Notes: generated by a model not told the origin, from the letters alone. Counted from the first letter of the stretch, positions 19,062-28,780 are shown. The stretch: 64,000 nt of DNA from Bin55 sp965203735 (GCA_965203735.1 OZ241909.1:3162001-3226000); one strand, 5' to 3'. Program-made: numbers and translations.

Positions 19062-19286
19062 ATGAAAGCTGGCATTCATCCCGAATACAAAGAAATCACA
19101 GCAACATGCAGTTGCGGAAACGTGATTAAGACTCGCTCGACTATCTGCGAGGACATACACTTGGAAGTCTGCTCGCGTTGCCACCCTTTCTATACAGGGC
19201 AGCAGAAGATTGTCGACTCGGCCGGGCGAGTAGAACGATTCAAGAATCGATTTGGCCGGACTACAACAACAGCACGTTCGGCATAG
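19062..19286 (+). CDS. rpmE: 50S ribosomal protein L31 (zinc-binding type)
   Basis: This 74-residue protein begins MKAGIHPEYKEITATCSCGN and has the full zinc set of the C+ form of L31: CSC, a middle Cys (STIC) and CSRCHPFYTG. The tail GRVERFKNRFG is typical. L31 bridges the large and small subunits in the ribosome. A near-consensus promoter lies 36 bases upstream. In Pseudomonas-type genomes rpmE neighbours priA; here they are separated. Confidence 0.97.
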   Translation: MKAGIHPEYKEITATCSCGNVIKTRSTICEDIHLEVCSRCHPFYTGQQKIVDSAGRVERFKNRFGRTTTTARSA

Positions 19287-19365
19287 AAGATTTCGGTTTG
19301 CGTCGCACTATTGGCGCATTTTGTAGTCCAATGCTTCAAGGACTCAACTCTGAGGGTGTTGCGTT

Positions 19366-20754
19366 ATGAAAGTCGTTCGCATGGTCATTGCTGCGTTATT
19401 GCTTGTGCCTCCCACCGCAATGGGTGGTACGGGTGCCGAACTCTACAACGAGTTCATGGATAGCGACGCGCTATATCTCGACCCCGAATGGCAGGAGTAC
19501 ATAGACGAACTTGGACAAAAGTTACTAAGTCACTCTAGAGATGCCGGTCGTGAATATCACTTCTTTGTTCTCGATAGTCCAGAAGTGAATGCGTTCGCCA
19601 CGGCGGATGCCTACATATTCGTCAATCGCGGACTACTGGCGTACATGGGATCGGAAGACATGCTCGCTGCAGTAGTAGGGCACGAGATCGCCCATGTCGT
19701 TGCTCGACATCCCGATAAACAGAGGACTTCTGGACTCTTGAGTTCGGGCATCGGGCTTCTTGCCTTAGCGCTCACTGGTCGCGCGGAAACGCTTCGGGCC
19801 GCCGACGCCGTGACAAGAACCATGATCATGGGGTACGGTCGCGACCGAGAGCTGGAAGCCGACGAGATCGGAGCGCAAATCATTGCCCGTGCCGGTTACA
19901 ACCCACTCGCCACTATAGAAGCAGTGCACGTACTGAAAGATCAAGAATTGTTCTCGAAAGACGTAGCCAATCAACCACGGAGCTACCACGGGCTGTTTGC
20001 TACCCATCCCCAAAACGACAAGCGTCTCCGCGAGGTTGTGTCCTATGCACTTGACATGCTTCCCGAGACGACCGAGGAACCAAGCGATGTCTTCTGGGAA
20101 TTGATGGACGGACTTAGCTATGGATCAGATTCCTCGATAGGAGTCAATAGTGACAACGTGTTCTACGACAAGACTATTCGGATCGCCGTTGAGTTTCCCA
20201 AGGGATGGGATGTCAATTTCAATCGCCAGAGTGTGCTCGGGCGGGCACCGATGGGCAGAAATGAAGCTTGGATAAATGTAGTCCGCACCACCCCAGAAGA
20301 ATACGAAAGTCATTCCGATTACTTAAAAGACACTTTACGGGTAGTGGGTATAGAAAGCGAGTCTACGATAGACATCGAGGACTGCTGCCAAGTCCACTTG
20401 GCTGAATTGTCAATTGAAGGTACAAACAAGAAAAGGTCCCTGATCGCCCTTCGTGTAAAGGGTTCCGATGTGTATGTGGTAAGAGGTGAAGCCGGTCCGC
20501 TTGGAGACTTCGACAAACTCCAAGAGGACCTGTTGACGACAATTGAGGGTATTCGCAACTTGCAGGTCGAAGATATGCAGAAAGCTGTAACGAAGCGAAT
20601 TCAGGTGATTGTCGCAAAGCCAGGAGATACCTACGAAAAGCTTGCCGAACAGAGTTCATTGCGAAATTACCCAACCGAAACTCTCAGAGTGATTAACGGA
20701 CATTACCCTCACGGCGAACCACGCGCTGGAGACTTCGTCAAGACTGTTAAGTAG
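19366..20754 (+). CDS. Periplasmic M48-family metalloprotease (BepA-like)
   Basis: This 462-residue protein begins with a signal peptide (MKVVRMVIAALLLVPPTAMGG). The M48 catalytic domain has HEIAHVVARH (zinc ligands His-His, catalytic Glu) and the third-ligand region ELEADEIGAQ. The C-terminal half is unlike TPR-bearing BepA: a middle domain of unknown type (about residues 250-400) is followed by a LysM-like tail (IVAKPGDTYEKLAEQSS). Related enzymes degrade misfolded outer-membrane proteins or take part in LPS-assembly quality control. GAGGG precedes the ATG. It is likely cotranscribed with the AIM24 gene 31 bases downstream. The protease family is certain; calling it BepA itself would go too far. 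Confidence 0.88.
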   Translation: MKVVRMVIAALLLVPPTAMGGTGAELYNEFMDSDALYLDPEWQEYIDELGQKLLSHSRDAGREYHFFVLDSPEVNAFATADAYIFVNRGLLAYMGSEDMLAAVVGHEIAHVVARHPDKQRTSGLLSSGIGLLALALTGRAETLRAADAVTRTMIMGYGRDRELEADEIGAQIIARAGYNPLATIEAVHVLKDQELFSKDVANQPRSYHGLFATHPQNDKRLREVVSYALDMLPETTEEPSDVFWELMDGLSYGSDSSIGVNSDNVFYDKTIRIAVEFPKGWDVNFNRQSVLGRAPMGRNEAWINVVRTTPEEYESHSDYLKDTLRVVGIESESTIDIEDCCQVHLAELSIEGTNKKRSLIALRVKGSDVYVVRGEAGPLGDFDKLQEDLLTTIEGIRNLQVEDMQKAVTKRIQVIVAKPGDTYEKLAEQSSLRNYPTETLRVINGHYPHGEPRAGDFVKTVK

Positions 20755-20785
20755 ATCGACGAACCATTACCCTTGAGGAGAAAAC

Positions 20786-21517
20786 ATGGCTGACGTTATC
20801 GACTGCAAAATCCTGGGTGAAGGAGGCTCTCAGTACGTTCTTGTTGAGCTCGATGCCGGGGAAACTGTAGTAGCAGAAGCAGGCGCTATGCTCTACATGA
20901 CACAAGGTATCTCCTTCGAAGCCAAAATGGGTGACGGAACTACCAAGGGCGTTCTCGGATCTCTCATGGGTGCTGCGAGCAGAATGCTTGCTGGCGAGTC
21001 GATATTTCTAACTCACTTCACCAACTCGGGTGCTGGAAAGCAGGAAGTTGCCCTCGCTGCTCCTCATCCCGGGGAGATCGTGGTCTTGGATCTGTCAAAA
21101 TTTGGCCAGCAGATAATTTGCCAACGACAAGCATTTCTGGCAGCTGCCCACGGAACGAAAGTCAGCGTCGAATTTACCAAGCGGCTAGGGGCGGGCATCT
21201 TTGGCGGAGAGGGGTTCATATTGGCTAAACTGGAAGGCGACGGACTTGCTTTCGTCCACGCTGGCGGCTCGCTGATCAAGCAGGAACTGCGTGGGGAAAC
21301 GCTAAGAATCGACACTGGATGCATTGTGGCATTCGAAAGCGGCGTTAACTACGACATCCAAGCAGCCGGTGGAATGAAGTCTATGTTGTTCGGTGGCGAA
21401 GGACTTTTCCTCGCTACCTTGTCCGGATATGGGTCCGTCTGGTTGCAGACGATGCCATTCTCTCGTCTCGCACAACAAATTGGCAGTTATCTGCCTTCAC
21501 GCGGCGATTCCAGCTAA
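20786..21517 (+). CDS. AIM24/TIGR00266-family protein
   Basis: This 243-residue protein matches the AIM24 family: DCKILGEGGSQYVLVELDAGE, VAEAGAMLYM, the Gly-rich middle GTKVSVEFTKRLGAGIFGGEGFI, and FGGEGLFLATLSGYGSVWLQT. The fold is a double-stranded beta-helix/trimer. The bacterial role is not settled. A strong ribosome site (GAGGAGAAAAC) precedes the ATG. It follows the M48 protease gene and converges on ponA, whose end is only 10 bases away. Confidence 0.9.
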   Translation: MADVIDCKILGEGGSQYVLVELDAGETVVAEAGAMLYMTQGISFEAKMGDGTTKGVLGSLMGAASRMLAGESIFLTHFTNSGAGKQEVALAAPHPGEIVVLDLSKFGQQIICQRQAFLAAAHGTKVSVEFTKRLGAGIFGGEGFILAKLEGDGLAFVHAGGSLIKQELRGETLRIDTGCIVAFESGVNYDIQAAGGMKSMLFGGEGLFLATLSGYGSVWLQTMPFSRLAQQIGSYLPSRGDSS

Positions 21518-21527
21518 ATGGTGTCGA

Positions 21528-24005
21528 TTAAAAGAGTTCCTCCGGCGACAAGACATGCGTATCACTTGACGTACGAACCGAATCAGCTACGGGAGCTGAC
21601 TCCGCAAGAAAGTACTCTGTAATCGCACTATCCAAGTCGGACTGAGCGATATGCCCCGTGGCGGGGTCGATCTCGACACTAACAATTCCATTGGGTGGTT
21701 CGGGAATGAACTCCGGAACGTCAGCTAGAGCGGTTCGCATAAATTCCACCCATATGGAAAGCGGACTTCGCGACCCGAACTCGCTCTCGCCAAGTGCTCT
21801 TTGAGACGTATAGCCTACCCAAGAAGATGCAACTAAATTCTGTTGGAAGCCGTTGAACCAAGTGTCGACCGCGCGGTCCGTGGTACCTGTCTTTCCCGCA
21901 AGGTCGTTACGTTCCAATGTCAATGCCCCACGTCCAGTTCCTTGTCTGATTACGTCACGAAGCATCGAGTCAACAAGAAAAGCAAGACGTTCATCCAGCA
22001 CTTGACTTGCGGCAAGATTGATACTCTGAGACTGTGCCGAGTGCTCAAACTGATAGCTATCGGAGTCGCTCCAGTCTGAGTGGTCAAACCCAGTGTCTTC
22101 ATAGCCGCAGCTTGTACATACAACAGGAATGGCAGGTTGGTAGAGCGTGTCTCCGTCTTGATTGACAACCCTTGCTATTAGGTGAGGTTCAATCTGGTAG
22201 CCTCCATTGGCTATTACCGAGTACGCAGCAACCATCTCTAGAGGCGATACAGTGATGGTTCCACCACCGATTGCCAATTGCGTGTTGTTGGGAAGTTCGT
22301 CCTTTGCAAATCCAAAACGAGTGACGAAGTCGCGAGCACTATCTGCGCCAACGTGCTCAAGCACTCTTATGGACACAAGGTTGATAGACCGGTACAACGC
22401 TTCCCTAACTCTCGTCGGACCGTTATATGTGCCGCTAAAGTTTCTTGGTCGATATGCAGTTTCTAACAGGTCGTCGTTGTACACAAGAGGTGCGTCAAGA
22501 AAAACCGTCGCGGGAGTAACTCCATTCGCCAACGCAGCCGTATAGACGAAAGGCTTAAATCCCGATCCTGGTTGTCGCTGCAACTGAGATGCATGGTTAT
22601 ATTGATTGACTCCAAAGCTGTAACCTCCCACCATGGCCGTGATCGCTCCGGTCCTAGGATTCGCGGCAACTATTGAACCTTGTATCTCTGGGACTTGGAC
22701 CAGCACCCAGTTGCCTTCGTCCTGTCTCACTCGAACAAGATTGCCGATCTCCACGATCTCGTAAGCACTCTGAGGGCTTGGACCGACTCCCGAATCGCCA
22801 AATGACTTGCGAGCCCACTTGAGACCTTCCCACCCAACCGTCGGGACTTGACCGTCGGCTAGCACCACTTCTATGGACTGTTCCTCGACACTTAGCACAA
22901 CAGCGGGAAGCATCGAACCAACTTCCGATTCGTTGGCAAGTTCCTGCACGAATAGCCCTTGAACATCCTCCATCTCATCCGAAAATGAGATGCGGCGTTC
23001 TGGACCCCGATAGCCACGACGCCGATCGAATGCCTCTAGTTCCTTTCGGACAGCATTCTGCGCAGCTTGCTGGTGGTCGACATCAATGGTCGTGTGCACC
23101 GAGTAACCGGAATAGGCTTCGCGTCCAAATCGCTCGATGACTTCCTGTCGCACAATTTCTGCTGGGTAGGGAGCATAAAGATCCAACTCGCGTCGATGGA
23201 CTCGAGCCGTTATGGGCTGTTGCGATGCTTCTTCATACTGCTCCTGCAAAATTGCTCCAGTATCTCGCATTCTTCGGAGAACCAGATTTCGTCGATCAAG
23301 TGCCCACTCAGGTCCGTTTATAGGATTGCCAGCCTCCGGTCTCTTCGGTAGTCCTGCAAGCATTGCAAGTTGAGCCAAATTCAGCTCGTGCACAGGTTTG
23401 CCGTAGTATGTGTACGCTGCTGCCTGAACACCGTAGGAGTGTTTACCAAAAGGCACAATATTGATGTAGAGCTCTAGGATTTCATTCTTGGTTAGTTCCC
23501 GCTCAATCTTGATGGCAAGTAGCATCTCCCGAAATTTTCGTACAAATGTCTGCTCACGAGACAGATCTGCGATGTTCCTGGGTAGTTGCATCGTAATCGT
23601 CGATGCTCCCCTTTTCACGCCGTCTGTCAAAAGCAAATCCAATGCGTCGTTCGCCAAGGAAATCCAGTCGATACCTTGGTGATGAAAGAATCGCTTGTCT
23701 TCGGTCGAGACTACAGCATCAAGATAGAGTTGAGGAACATTCTCAATCGCCACCGGAATTAGACGACGATCGCCAAACTCAGCCAGAAGTGCTCCTTCGA
23801 CTGAGAAAATTCGTAATGGTTGCTCTAGTCGGTAGTTGCGGTACGTCTCGACATCGGGACTCTTGGGGTCAAGATATAAGTACATACCTGACAAGCTCAG
23901 CACAATCGTGAACAATCCGCACAACGATGCCCAAAGTGCGAAGAGTCCAGAGCGCTTGATCCACTTTTTCAGAAGATCCTGGGAAATCACTCGACTATTC
24001 ACCAT
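21528..24005 (-). CDS. mrcA: Penicillin-binding protein 1A (bifunctional peptidoglycan synthase)
   Basis: This 825-residue class A PBP has an N-terminal membrane anchor (about residues 19-42), a GT51 glycosyltransferase domain (EDKRFFHHQGIDW with the catalytic Glu, RGASTITMQLPRN, KNEILELYINIVPFG) and a transpeptidase domain with the three active-site motifs: Ser in PGSGFKPF, SIN in YRSINLVS and KTG in AGKTGTTD. A loop between the domains (residues ~320-430) corresponds to the OB-like domain of PBP1A. It polymerises and cross-links peptidoglycan. In Pseudomonas-like genomes it is divergent from pilMNOPQ; here it is directly divergent from aroK with a 125-base gap and no pil genes. Confidence 0.96.
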   Translation of the reverse strand: MVNSRVISQDLLKKWIKRSGLFALWASLCGLFTIVLSLSGMYLYLDPKSPDVETYRNYRLEQPLRIFSVEGALLAEFGDRRLIPVAIENVPQLYLDAVVSTEDKRFFHHQGIDWISLANDALDLLLTDGVKRGASTITMQLPRNIADLSREQTFVRKFREMLLAIKIERELTKNEILELYINIVPFGKHSYGVQAAAYTYYGKPVHELNLAQLAMLAGLPKRPEAGNPINGPEWALDRRNLVLRRMRDTGAILQEQYEEASQQPITARVHRRELDLYAPYPAEIVRQEVIERFGREAYSGYSVHTTIDVDHQQAAQNAVRKELEAFDRRRGYRGPERRISFSDEMEDVQGLFVQELANESEVGSMLPAVVLSVEEQSIEVVLADGQVPTVGWEGLKWARKSFGDSGVGPSPQSAYEIVEIGNLVRVRQDEGNWVLVQVPEIQGSIVAANPRTGAITAMVGGYSFGVNQYNHASQLQRQPGSGFKPFVYTAALANGVTPATVFLDAPLVYNDDLLETAYRPRNFSGTYNGPTRVREALYRSINLVSIRVLEHVGADSARDFVTRFGFAKDELPNNTQLAIGGGTITVSPLEMVAAYSVIANGGYQIEPHLIARVVNQDGDTLYQPAIPVVCTSCGYEDTGFDHSDWSDSDSYQFEHSAQSQSINLAASQVLDERLAFLVDSMLRDVIRQGTGRGALTLERNDLAGKTGTTDRAVDTWFNGFQQNLVASSWVGYTSQRALGESEFGSRSPLSIWVEFMRTALADVPEFIPEPPNGIVSVEIDPATGHIAQSDLDSAITEYFLAESAPVADSVRTSSDTHVLSPEELF

Positions 24006-24130
24006 CGATCACCTTGAATGACTGCTTTGTGATCCGATCAATTACACAAGCACCTGGATCGCAATCCGCAAGCCGCAGCAAGACATTGGGAGCTTTGAAT
24101 GGGGGAAAATACTGAAGTAGACCGCGAAGT

Positions 24131-24685
24131 TTGACAAACACAAAGCAGTTGGACACTAGAAATCGTCGCAATAACCTATTTCTCGTTGGCTTGTCAGCTA
24201 CGGGAAAGACTACTATTGGCAGAATTATTGCAAACATGCTCGACTACGACTTTGTCGATAGCGACGCGGAGATTGAGGAGCGTACGGGTGTCCAAGTCTC
24301 ATGGATATTTGAACTCGAAGGCGAAAGCAAGTTCCGCGATCGGGAATCCGACATTCTCAAGGAAATTACACGACGTAGTCGAATCGTGCTCGCCACTGGC
24401 GGCGGTGTTGTGTTGCGCGAGGAAAACCGTGCACTTCTTCGTAGTCGAGGTTGGGTCGCATGCCTAACTTCGAGTGCAGAGGAACTCGCTCGTCGCGCAG
24501 GAAACGTACAGACTCGACCGCTGTTGCAACAAGGTGAATCCATTGAGCGAACTTTCCTCGAAATGGAACGTGTACGTCGTCCTCTGTACGAGAGCGTTTC
24601 AGACATTACATTCAAGACGTTTGGCGAAGATAAGAGAGTACTCGCCCGCGACATTGTTGCATGGTATCGAAAAGTAAGCTCGTGA
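24131..24685 (+). CDS. aroK: Shikimate kinase
   Basis: This 184-residue enzyme phosphorylates shikimate in aromatic amino-acid synthesis. It has the P-loop GLSATGKTTIG, the shikimate-binding DSDAEIEERTG, the Arg of KFRDRES, and GGGVVLREENR. TRPLL near the C-terminus is the lid region. The only in-frame start ahead of the first strand is TTG at 24131, so the exact start is uncertain. Its stop overlaps the GTG start of aroB, which implies translational coupling, as is usual for aroKB. Confidence 0.95.
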   Translation: MTNTKQLDTRNRRNNLFLVGLSATGKTTIGRIIANMLDYDFVDSDAEIEERTGVQVSWIFELEGESKFRDRESDILKEITRRSRIVLATGGGVVLREENRALLRSRGWVACLTSSAEELARRAGNVQTRPLLQQGESIERTFLEMERVRRPLYESVSDITFKTFGEDKRVLARDIVAWYRKVSS

Positions 24686-25770
24686 CGGATTCGCGACTAC
24701 AGCTGTCGTTTTCTGATAGCCGAACATGTACCGTCTGCATTGGATCAGGTACCTTGTCCGAAACAGAAGTATGGAGTTCACTGTCTAGTGCAACCAGAAT
24801 TGTTGTTGTAACGAACGAAACCGTGCGCGATCTCTATGCTGCTCAGCTGTGCCGCATGCTCCCTGTCGAACCAGACTTTGTTCATGTCGGAGACGGAGAG
24901 CGATACAAGACTTTGGACTCCTTCGCGAACATAGTGGACAGTCTAATAGCGATGGAGCATGATCGAAGTTCAACCCTAATTGCATTGGGTGGCGGAGTCA
25001 TCGGTGATGTTGCAGGCTTCGTGGCGGCGACCTATCAACGAGGTATTGGACTAGTTCAGGTACCGACAACGTTACTTTCGCAGGTCGATTCTTCGATTGG
25101 CGGCAAGACCGCAGTCAATCATGAGCGCGGGAAGAACTTGATTGGAGCCTTCTATCAACCTCAGCTCGTTGTAATCGACACACAGACCTTAGGTAGCCTT
25201 CCACAACGGGTGTACATCGAGGGATTAGCGGAAGTAGTGAAATACGGAATTATTCGGGATGCTGAGTTCTTCGTCTGGATGGAACAAAACGTAGGTCTCC
25301 TTCTCAACCGAGATCAGACCGCATTGGCACATGCGGTTCGACGGTCATGCGAAATAAAGAGCCAAATCGTGGAGTCTGACGAGAAGGAGTCCAATCTGAG
25401 GCTAATCTTGAACTACGGACACACATTTGGACATGGCATCGAGAATGCAGAAGGGTACGGCTCGTTGCTTCATGGAGAGGCTGTGGCGATAGGTATGGTT
25501 TTGGCAGCAGATCTTTCAGTACGTATGGGGCTTGTGTCCACGAGCGTAGCACGTCGAATCGAACAGCTGCTGCAGAATCTAGAGCTACCTACAAGACTGC
25601 CCAGTAAGGCATCGATAGAGAGAATCTTTTCAGCAATGAAGCGTGACAAGAAAACGGTTGGAAAACAACAGAGGCATATTCTTGTTCGAGATATCGGTTC
25701 GGTCAGTGTCGAGACAGAGATTGAACCCGTAGACGTTCAAAAGACCTTAGAAAACCGCATTTCGCATTGA
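24682..25770 (+). CDS. aroB: 3-Dehydroquinate synthase
   Basis: This 362-residue enzyme is NAD- and metal-dependent and closes DAHP to 3-dehydroquinate. Signatures: DGERYKTLD, GGGVIGDVAGFVAATYQRG, PTTLLSQVDSSIGGKTAVNH, GLAEVVKYGII with the metal Glu, and NYGHTFGHGIE and LLHGEAVAIGM with the metal His residues. The frame also allows an ATG at 24661 inside aroK. I prefer GTG 24682, which overlaps the aroK stop in the GTGA pattern that recurs in this genome. The aroK-aroB-SPOR order is conserved in Gammaproteobacteria. Confidence 0.95.
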   Translation: MTDSRLQLSFSDSRTCTVCIGSGTLSETEVWSSLSSATRIVVVTNETVRDLYAAQLCRMLPVEPDFVHVGDGERYKTLDSFANIVDSLIAMEHDRSSTLIALGGGVIGDVAGFVAATYQRGIGLVQVPTTLLSQVDSSIGGKTAVNHERGKNLIGAFYQPQLVVIDTQTLGSLPQRVYIEGLAEVVKYGIIRDAEFFVWMEQNVGLLLNRDQTALAHAVRRSCEIKSQIVESDEKESNLRLILNYGHTFGHGIENAEGYGSLLHGEAVAIGMVLAADLSVRMGLVSTSVARRIEQLLQNLELPTRLPSKASIERIFSAMKRDKKTVGKQQRHILVRDIGSVSVETEIEPVDVQKTLENRISH

Positions 25771-25834
25771 AGGTCTACTCACCTTATCAATAATATGTAA
25801 GCATTGACATTCGAATCACATCGACCTAGCGAAC

Positions 25835-26473
25835 GTGCCTCCGAGAACCCGAAAAAAGAAGAAAACTGGCATCCTGTCTCAAGTCAGCGCGCCCTCGTTT
25901 CTCATGGGGCTGACGTTTGGTCTTGTGATTTCGGTATTGATCGCCTCGTTAGGCAATAGGCATCTCAAGATTGACGAAGACTTTCTAAAGACATTTCCAG
26001 ATATAGAGAAAGTATTTCCCAATACACGGTTCGAATTTCCTGATCGGCTCGAGAACACCAATCCCGATCGCGTCGGATCCGACAGAAACGATTCAGTTGG
26101 AGGTAATTTGAGCACTCCGGCTGAGTCCGATCCAATCTCAGGCGAAACCTTGGGCAGCGAGAACGAAGTTGCCACATTTCTTGGGAACGAAGGCAGCGAG
26201 CAAGACTTGGAAGAAGATTCCAATGTCACTGGCTACGTACTGCAGGCAGGTGCGTTTAGCGAGCGTCGACATGCGGAAGCGTTTCGCGCTTCTCTCTTGC
26301 TCGAAGGCTACGATGCTTACACTACCGAGCATCCCGATGAAAACGCGTTGGCGCGATTTCGCGTGATTGTTGGACCATACGAGACGCGTCAGGCAAGTAA
26401 CGAAGACGTGGCTCGCCTGCGGCAGCGAAACGTCTCCGCTTTTCTAGTCCCACTCACAGAGAATTCGCCTTGA
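25835..26473 (+). CDS. SPOR-domain inner-membrane protein (FtsN-like)
   Basis: This 212-residue protein starts at a GTG with a basic N-terminus (RTRKKKK), then has one membrane segment (about residues 21-40), a Ser/Asn/Glu-rich periplasmic linker and a C-terminal SPOR domain (GYVLQAGAFSERRHAEAFR to SAFLVPL). SPOR domains bind denuded glycan strands at the division septum. The position between aroB and hslV matches the SPOR gene found there in Pseudomonas. It resembles FtsN in layout but is short; I would not equate them. Confidence 0.88.
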   Translation: MPPRTRKKKKTGILSQVSAPSFLMGLTFGLVISVLIASLGNRHLKIDEDFLKTFPDIEKVFPNTRFEFPDRLENTNPDRVGSDRNDSVGGNLSTPAESDPISGETLGSENEVATFLGNEGSEQDLEEDSNVTGYVLQAGAFSERRHAEAFRASLLLEGYDAYTTEHPDENALARFRVIVGPYETRQASNEDVARLRQRNVSAFLVPLTENSP

Positions 26474-26492
26474 CAACGGTCGAATTCACGAA

Positions 26493-27050
26493 ATGATGCG
26501 ACAAGACTCAATGATGCGAATTCGTAGCACTACTGTTGTCTGCGTGCGTAGGAACGGTGTGGTCGCACTTGGTGGAGACGGCCAAGTGTCACTCGGAAAC
26601 ACAATTCTCAAGAACTCAGCTCTCAAGGTGCGTCGTTTGCACGACCAAAGGGTGTTGGCAGGTTTTGCGGGCGGAACGGCAGACGCATTTACTTTGTTTG
26701 AACGATTTGAAGAAATGCTCGATAAGTATCAAGGCAATCTGTCGCGTGCAGCAGTGGAACTGGCAAAACTGTGGCGGTCCGATCGAATCCTCCGTAGACT
26801 CGAGGCGTTGTTGGTTGTCGCCGACAGTACGACATCCCTTCTCGTTAGCGGCAACGGTGACGTCGTAGAGCCTGACGACGAGCTGATTGCAATTGGTTCC
26901 GGCGGACCGTATGCGCAAGCGGCAGCTAAAGCTCTGATGAGCAAGACCGAACTGTCAGCTGAAGAAATCGTCAACGAGGCCTTGCAAATTGCATCGGAAA
27001 TCTGCATTTATACAAATGAGAACCGAATCGTTGAGGTATTGAGTTCATGA
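26493..27050 (+). CDS. hslV: ATP-dependent protease peptidase subunit HslV
   Basis: This 185-residue N-terminal-threonine peptidase forms the dodecameric core of HslUV. Processing before TTVVCVRRNG would expose the catalytic Thr. Conserved stretches are ALGGDGQVSLGNT, KVRRLH, GFAGGTADAFTLFERFE and the sodium-site region ASEICIYTNENR. Four in-frame ATGs (26493, 26496, 26511, 26514) could start it, giving a propeptide of 5 to 12 residues; none has a clear ribosome site. Its stop overlaps hslU by four bases. Confidence 0.96.
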   Translation: MMRQDSMMRIRSTTVVCVRRNGVVALGGDGQVSLGNTILKNSALKVRRLHDQRVLAGFAGGTADAFTLFERFEEMLDKYQGNLSRAAVELAKLWRSDRILRRLEALLVVADSTTSLLVSGNGDVVEPDDELIAIGSGGPYAQAAAKALMSKTELSAEEIVNEALQIASEICIYTNENRIVEVLSS

Positions 27051-28378
27051 GCATCATGACACCTCGAGAAATAGTGCACGAACTCGACAAGCACATCGTT
27101 GGTCAGGAGCAGGCAAAACGTGCCGTGGCCATTGCGGTTCGAAACAGGTGGCGGCGGATGCAGCTCGACGACAAGATACGCGATGAAGTGACGCCCAAGA
27201 ACATCTTGATGATTGGTCCCACAGGAGTCGGAAAGACGGAAATTGCGCGTCGGTTGGCAAAGTTGGCTCGAGCTCCGTTTATCAAAGTGGAAGCCACGAA
27301 ATTTACTGAAGTCGGCTACGTTGGACGCGATGTTGAGAGCATTGTCCGAGATCTTACCGACACGGCATACAAAATGCTGCGCGAAGAAGCACTAGAACGA
27401 GTACGCGCTCGGGCAGAGGACACCGCTGAGGATCGAATTCTCGATGCTCTGAATAAAGGCATGCACGATCGCTCCGGAGCCAACCCAGTGGAGTACGACT
27501 CGGCGAATAGCAGGCAGGTAATGCGAAAGTATCTGCGCGAGGGAAAGCTGGACGATCGTGAAATCGAAGTAGAAGTGTCCGGAATGGAGCCAAACATAGG
27601 CGTCGAATTCTTGACACCTCCTGGACTGGAAGACATGGCACAAAATCTCCGCGACATGTTTAGTTCTCTCGGGGAATCAAAGTCGAAGCGAACGAAGCTC
27701 AGGGTGGGAGATGCACGTAGACGACTGCGGGACGAGGAAGCATCCAAACTCATCAACGACGAGGAAACGAAATCTTCCGCTGTCTCGTCGGTGGAACAGT
27801 CGGGAATCGTCTTCCTAGATGAAATTGATAAGGTGGCGAAACGCAGTGAATTGGGAGCCGACGTGTCGCGTGAAGGAGTTCAGAGAGACCTCCTTCCACT
27901 CATTGAGGGATGTACCGTATCCACTCGCTACGGTATGGTGAAGACTGACCATATCTTGTTTATTGCGTCCGGGGCTTTCCATTTGTCTAAACCTTCGGAT
28001 CTCATTCCCGAACTTCAAGGTCGCCTACCAATTCGCGTCGAACTTAGTGCATTGACGGCTGATGAGTTCAAGCGAATATTGGTTGAACCCGATACATCAC
28101 TCACCGAGCAGTATCGAGAACTGCTTGCAGTGGATGGGGTAGATCTCTCATTTGCCGAAGACGGTATTTCACGAATAGCCGAACTCGCATGCGAAGTTAA
28201 CGAGAACACTGAAAACATCGGAGCACGGCGACTGCACACAATCCTCGAGAAGCTGATGGATGAAATCTCATTTGGTGGAGGCGACACCCATGAGGTTCTG
28301 AGCGTCGACGCAGAATATGTCGACCGGCAACTTCAAGACCTGGTCAAGAATCAGGATCTTTCGCGCTACATTCTTTGA
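27047..28378 (+). CDS. hslU: ATPase subunit HslU of the HslUV protease
   Basis: This 443-residue AAA+ unfoldase feeds substrates to HslV. It has MTPREIVHELDKHIVGQ, the Walker A motif GPTGVGKTE, the pore loop GYVGRD, an intermediate domain (about residues 110-245), the Walker B motif FLDEIDKV, sensor Arg region IELQGRLPIRV-like (PELQGRLPIRVEL) and the C-terminal LSRYIL that docks into HslV. It starts within the hslV stop (ATGA). Its length matches the family. Confidence 0.97.
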   Translation: MSIMTPREIVHELDKHIVGQEQAKRAVAIAVRNRWRRMQLDDKIRDEVTPKNILMIGPTGVGKTEIARRLAKLARAPFIKVEATKFTEVGYVGRDVESIVRDLTDTAYKMLREEALERVRARAEDTAEDRILDALNKGMHDRSGANPVEYDSANSRQVMRKYLREGKLDDREIEVEVSGMEPNIGVEFLTPPGLEDMAQNLRDMFSSLGESKSKRTKLRVGDARRRLRDEEASKLINDEETKSSAVSSVEQSGIVFLDEIDKVAKRSELGADVSREGVQRDLLPLIEGCTVSTRYGMVKTDHILFIASGAFHLSKPSDLIPELQGRLPIRVELSALTADEFKRILVEPDTSLTEQYRELLAVDGVDLSFAEDGISRIAELACEVNENTENIGARRLHTILEKLMDEISFGGGDTHEVLSVDAEYVDRQLQDLVKNQDLSRYIL

Positions 28379-28394
28379 CTTGTAGCACCACAGG

Positions 28395-28778
28395 ATGCAA
28401 CCTGCAAGCATTAGATATCACAAAAAAACTCGAACACTAGAACTGCAATACAGTGATGGACAAAGTGCGATTCTGAGCGCAGAGCTGCTTCGAGTGTTTT
28501 CGCCATCTGCTGAAATCCGCGGACATTCCGAGGACCAACGAGTACTTCAGACTGGCAAGAAGCAAGTCAAGATTGAGTCTGTTGATCCCATCGGAAACTA
28601 CGCCATTCGCATAGAGTTCGATGATGGACACGACACCGGTATTTATTCGTGGGGATACCTCAAAGAGCTGATCGACAGGCAGGAGGAATACTGGGCGCAA
28701 TACTTGCGAGATCTTGATCAAGCAAATGCTTCTCGATTGCCACAAATTCCCATAGGCCACTGGACTCCCAAGGAATAG
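28395..28778 (+). CDS. DUF971-domain protein
   Basis: This 127-residue protein is made almost wholly of the DUF971 domain (gamma-butyrobetaine hydroxylase N-terminal-like): IRYHKKTRTLELQYSDG, LLRVFSPSAE, VGNYAIRIEFDDGHDTGIYSW-like (PIGNYAIRIEFDDGHDTG) and YLKELIDRQ. The domain is found on the N-terminus of gamma-butyrobetaine hydroxylases and in iron-sulfur assembly contexts; the stand-alone form next to hslU is widespread in Gammaproteobacteria. The function is unproven. The gene follows hslU by 16 bases and precedes ubiE by 2, so it is in the same operon. Confidence 0.9.
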   Translation: MQPASIRYHKKTRTLELQYSDGQSAILSAELLRVFSPSAEIRGHSEDQRVLQTGKKQVKIESVDPIGNYAIRIEFDDGHDTGIYSWGYLKELIDRQEEYWAQYLRDLDQANASRLPQIPIGHWTPKE

Positions 28779-28780
28779 CC

